Below the pieces are notes generated by a model. It was given only the letters and a program-made list of their open reading frames with translations. It was not told where the DNA came from and searched no databases. The translations under genes and the position numbers were made by a program. A stretch of DNA of 64,000 nucleotides from SR1 bacterium human oral taxon HOT-345 (GTDB lineage Bacteria > Patescibacteriota > Gracilibacteria > Absconditabacterales > Absconditicoccaceae), in assembly GCA_003260355.1 (NCBI GenBank), contig MPSQ01000001.1:620001-684000 (forward strand), given 5' to 3'. This document shows, in pieces, positions 61,131 through 64,000 of the stretch (position 1 is its first letter; every line of letters begins with the position of its first letter).

Positions 61131-61450
61131 TTTTTTTCCCTTTCTTTTTTTAGGAGTTATTATTTTTTTATTTTCACGAGAACGCTTATAATGTTTTAAT
61201 AGACAATTGCAAGTATAATTGTCACTAAAAGCTGTCTGCAAGAATGAAGCCTCTGTGTGGAATTTTCAAAAATCGTCATTTTACTCCAAACTATAGAGTG
61301 TGCTTTCTCTTAGAACATCATTTTAGTGGGAACTACAAGGATGGGGGGGGGGAGTCAGACTTCCTCTTTATTTCTTTTCTTCTTGAAAAACTAGCGAGAA
61401 TAACTAAAGTGAGGAGGAACTTATTTTTTACTTAATAAATACAACAGTCA
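61131..61450. other. Divergent region between the CHAP gene and nusA, with a 10-G tract
   Basis: Contains a likely minus-strand promoter for the CHAP gene (TTGCAA then TATAAG, 16-bp spacer, about 61190-61220), a run of ten G (61343-61352) immediately before a copy of the dispersed motif (AGTCAGACTT), and a GAGGAGG sequence about 30 bases before the nusA start. No gene. Confidence 0.5.
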
Positions 61451-62482
61451 ATGAAACTGGATGGAAAAAGTATTCAGGCAGCAATTATGCATCTTGTGGA
61501 AGAATATAGATTAGATCCCTATCAAGTGATGGAAATTATTAGAGCAGGGATCAAATCAGGATTTAAAAAGGATTTTCCAGAATTTAGGAAAGCAGAAATC
61601 GTCGTTAATGTCGAAAACGATGGGACAATCAGTATTTATAAGGCTTTGACTGTTGTGGAAGAGATTGAGGAAGAAGACACCCAGATTCTTTTGGCTGATG
61701 CGAGGAAAGAAAGGAAAGATATTGAGCTCGGAGAACAGTTGCTAATCAATATTACTCCTCAGAGCATGGAACTTTCAAGGATTGCCGCACAAGCCGCTGC
61801 ACAGACGATCAAACAAGGGATCAAAAATATTGAAAGAGAAAGGTTTTATGACAAGTTTCAGGATAAAGAAGGTCAGCTCTTGAAAGCAAAGGTGATCAAA
61901 GTGCATACAGATAGCGTAATCCTGGATATTGAAGGGACAACGGTGGTGCTTCCTCCAGAGAGCCAGATTCCTAATAGACCTTATGAAGTAGGAGAAGAAA
62001 TTTTTGTTTTCCTCAAGAAAATTAGTAAAGAAGCCTGAAGTATTACCCTCGAAATCACCCAATCTAGTCCAGATTATGTAGAAGCAATCCTCAAAAAAAT
62101 CGTTCCTGAGTTTGAAGAAGGAATCGTAACGATAGAAAAGATTGGAAGAGTTGCTGGAAAGAGGACCAAAATCTTGGTAGCTAGCACAGATGAGAGCATT
62201 GATCCAGTGGGAGTATTTGTCGGACATAAAGGAGACAGAATCAATACGGTACTTTCATTGCTTGATGGAGAAAAGGTTGATTTCGTAGAAGATATTGATG
62301 ATCCAAAGGAATTGATCACAAGGCTTCTCAAACCTGCACAAGTAGAGAGTCTTGAGTTTAAGGACAACGGGAAAGTGACTGCGAGAGTAGAAGAATCACA
62401 GAAATCACTCGCTATCGGTAAAGGTGCCTGCAATATCAAGCTTGCTTCTCAGCTTAGCGGATATCAAATTGAAGTTATTTAA
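61451..62482 (+). CDS. nusA: Transcription factor NusA
   Basis: 343 residues with one TGA (62036-62038) read as Gly, stop TAA. N-terminal RNA polymerase-binding domain (IQAAIMHLVEEYRLDPYQVM), S1 domain (GQLLKAKVIKVHTDSVILDI), KH1 with VGVFVGHKGDRINTVL and KH2 with KSLAIGKGACNIKLASQLSG. Modulates pausing, termination and antitermination. Ends after KH2, without the acidic repeats of E. coli NusA, as in most bacteria. Strong SD upstream. Confidence 0.95.
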
Positions 62483-62718
62483 GAAAAAAGGAGGAAATCT
62501 GATTGTTGAGTATCGGGTTTTGTAGCATTTGGAGGAATTTTCTTTGAAAAGATTACTAGCGAGGGAATGCATAAAGCTTTACTCGCTAAGGGAAAGATGA
62601 CCGCTCAATACTTTCAGACTTTTTCTTCTGGTTTAGAAACTAGCAGTGCTTTTGATCTCAATATTTGGTGCTTTTTTATCGAGAAACGCTTTATCTCTCT
62701 ATCCCTATTATTTACGCT

Positions 62719-63453
62719 ATGCTCAACGTTCATTCTATAGAAACTTTTGCGACGCAAGATGGTCCTGGGATCAGATTGGTGGTTTTTTTGCAAGGGTGTA
62801 TGTTTAGATGCCAGTATTGTCATAATCCGGACACGATTCCGCTTGAGAACGAGAATGCAAAGCACCGAACCGCAGATGATATTCTCCTCCAAGCAGTAAA
62901 GCAAAGAGAATACTTTGGAGAGAAGGGCGGGATTACCTTTTCTGGAGGAGAACCGCTTACCCAAGCAGCAGCCTTACTGCCTGTAGTCCAAAAATTGAAA
63001 GCTGAAGGGTTCCACATTTGTATTGATACGAATGGATTTTGGCAGACTCCAGAGGCAAAAGAGGTTTTGAGCTTGGCAGATCTGATTTTGCCTGATTTGA
63101 AGCATATCAACCCAGAAAAACATCTCAAGCTCGTAGGACAGAGCAACGAAAATACGTTGAAGACACTGGATTATCTCGACGAGATCAAGAAACCTTACTG
63201 GCTCAGGTATGTCCTCGTGCCTGGCTATACTGATGACGAAGAGGACCTCCATACACTAGGGAAGTATCTACAGACCAGAACTGCTATGGAAAGGATTGAG
63301 ATTTTGCCGTATCATAATCTGGGAAAATCCAAGTGGGACAAGCTTGGATGGAAATATCCTTTGGAAGGTGTGCATGCAGCAACAAGCCAGAATCTCGATA
63401 CTGCGAAAAGGATCCTGAGTCAGTATTCAGAGAAAGTGTTTGTGAGAGGTTAA
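62719..63453 (+). CDS. pflA: Radical SAM glycyl-radical-enzyme activase (PflA type)
   Basis: 244 residues. Cluster motif CMFRCQYCHNPD (CxxxCxxC), TFATQDGPGIRLVVFLQG, GGITFSGGEPL, DTNGFWQT and LPYHNLGKSKW are standard for pyruvate formate-lyase activating enzyme. It would generate a glycyl radical on a partner such as pyruvate formate-lyase, which is not in the window. Start at ATG 62719, matching family length; the 236-bp gap before it holds no confident gene. No TGA. Confidence 0.88.
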   Translation: MLNVHSIETFATQDGPGIRLVVFLQGCMFRCQYCHNPDTIPLENENAKHRTADDILLQAVKQREYFGEKGGITFSGGEPLTQAAALLPVVQKLKAEGFHICIDTNGFWQTPEAKEVLSLADLILPDLKHINPEKHLKLVGQSNENTLKTLDYLDEIKKPYWLRYVLVPGYTDDEEDLHTLGKYLQTRTAMERIEILPYHNLGKSKWDKLGWKYPLEGVHAATSQNLDTAKRILSQYSEKVFVRG

Positions 63454-63496
63454 AGCTCTGGAGAGTGATTTTTTACTTTGTTTTTCGATTCCAACG

Positions 63497-63706
63497 ATGA
63501 AAATGCAAGCCCTTGAAATCAGCGAACGTAGCTACCAAGAATTTACGAAGCTCAAAAAAATTATTGAAGCAATGGCAGGAGAAACCGTTTCTGATGATCA
63601 GGTTTTTGACTTTATGGTAAGGAGTTTATTGCAATCTATGGAGCTACCTGAAGAGGAGGGATATACCCATGGTGGTGGTTGTTGCTGCTGTGGAGGGCAT
63701 GATTAG
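63497..63706 (+). CDS. Small protein with a Gly-Cys metal-binding-like tail
   Basis: 69 residues: a helical, charged body (ISERSYQEFTKLKKIIEAMA) with an Asp/Glu-rich middle and the tail YTHGGGCCCCGGHD, four consecutive Cys flanked by His. Such tails bind Zn, Fe-S or haem in other small proteins. Position just after pflA on the same strand suggests co-expression. Start ATG 63497 (63503 possible). Stop TAG. No family recognised. Confidence 0.6.
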   Translation: MKMQALEISERSYQEFTKLKKIIEAMAGETVSDDQVFDFMVRSLLQSMELPEEEGYTHGGGCCCCGGHD

Positions 63707-63745
63707 CCATAGTTTATAAATGCTGATTTTTATCTTCTTTTTGTG

Positions 63746-64000
63746 ATGAAAGCACAAATCCTTACACTGAGGACCTGTAAAGAAGGGTTTCAGGACCTCT
63801 TGGAACATGGATGCCAGTATAAATACAGAGAAGCAAAGCCTTTTTGGAGAGCAAGGCTTTTTTCTAATGGGCAAGCAAAGCATTTTGACGAGGTACATAT
63901 CAAGAATGGCTATCAACCGGATTCTCCGCTCGCAATTTATGAATTTTCTGGGATTGAAGGGCCTGAAGTGGTAGAAGGGGTGCCTTGCTTCAAGATTGTT
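63746..64000 (+). CDS. Partial gene, possible ASCH/PUA-like protein
   Basis: 85 codons visible, running off the right edge. MKAQILTLRTCKEGFQDLLE, then FWRARLFSNGQAKHFDEVHIKNGY and EGVPCFKIV. The WRARL...FDEVHIKNGY stretch resembles ASCH-domain proteins that bind RNA, but the alignment is by eye and weak. TTG/ATG context has no clear SD. Confidence 0.4.
   Translation, partial: MKAQILTLRTCKEGFQDLLEHGCQYKYREAKPFWRARLFSNGQAKHFDEVHIKNGYQPDSPLAIYEFSGIEGPEVVEGVPCFKIV

Noticed and set aside
62483..62718. Open frame directly after the nusA stop
   Set aside because: No start codon of good context and no recognisable features; left as intergenic.

Overview
The window reads as a chromosomal segment of a CPR (Patescibacteria) bacterium that decodes UGA as glycine (genetic code 25), most likely Absconditabacteria (SR1) or Gracilibacteria (BD1-5). 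Almost every conserved gene (dnaE, murA, sufB, korA, tyrS, serS, glyS, nusA, the TrmA-type methyltransferase, the AMP phosphorylase) is interrupted by in-frame TGA, often where the family has glycine, and each becomes one full-length gene when TGA is read as Gly. All of these genes stop at TAA or TAG. No tRNA gene was found, so the UGA-reading tRNA-Gly is not visible here.

Layout. 0-8.4 kb: NDP-sugar nucleotidyltransferase, TPR membrane protein, PSP1-domain protein, DNA polymerase III alpha without a PHP domain, a VirB2-like pilin and a TrmA-family RNA methyltransferase. 8.6-13.5 kb: a 26-repeat type V-A CRISPR array joined directly to a cas12a gene that stops inside RuvC-II; no cas1, cas2, cas4 or leader. 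13.6-21.3 kb: glycyl-tRNA synthetase, TMEM43-like protein, nitroreductase, S41 protease, AlkD-like protein and PilT. 21.3-23.8 kb: a noncoding or decayed stretch with a 42-bp minisatellite, then a DUF6261-like gene. 23.8-29.4 kb: nine tandem paralogous cassettes, all on the minus strand, each with its own near-consensus sigma70 promoter, a conserved 5' leader hairpin, one small gene and a terminator. These genes contain no internal TGA, yet six of nine end in TGA, which conflicts with the code of the rest of the window.

29.5-42 kb: sufB, rsmE, small orphan genes, murA, the two subunits of a 2-oxoacid:ferredoxin oxidoreductase interleaved with two GNAT acetyltransferases, a XapX protein, dtd, a metallophosphoesterase and a DUF4300 lipoprotein. 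42-52 kb: a DUF4298 gene and a broken second copy fused to a NUDIX gene, an M16-like peptidase, a Vat-type acetyltransferase, serS, a SIMPL protein, a 41-bp minisatellite, a lipoprotein, cutA and tyrS. 52-64 kb: a 905-residue coiled-coil protein, AMP phosphorylase, a membrane metallophosphoesterase, exported and lipoprotein genes, a CHAP-domain lipoprotein, nusA, a pflA-like radical SAM gene with a Cys-tailed mini-protein, and a truncated gene at the right edge.

Three points deserve attention: the cassette array with its stop-codon conflict, the Cas12a cut at the array boundary, and a dispersed motif with core TCAGAYTT that recurs far above chance and, as inverted pairs, forms terminators, much like DNA uptake sequences in Neisseria and Pasteurellaceae.
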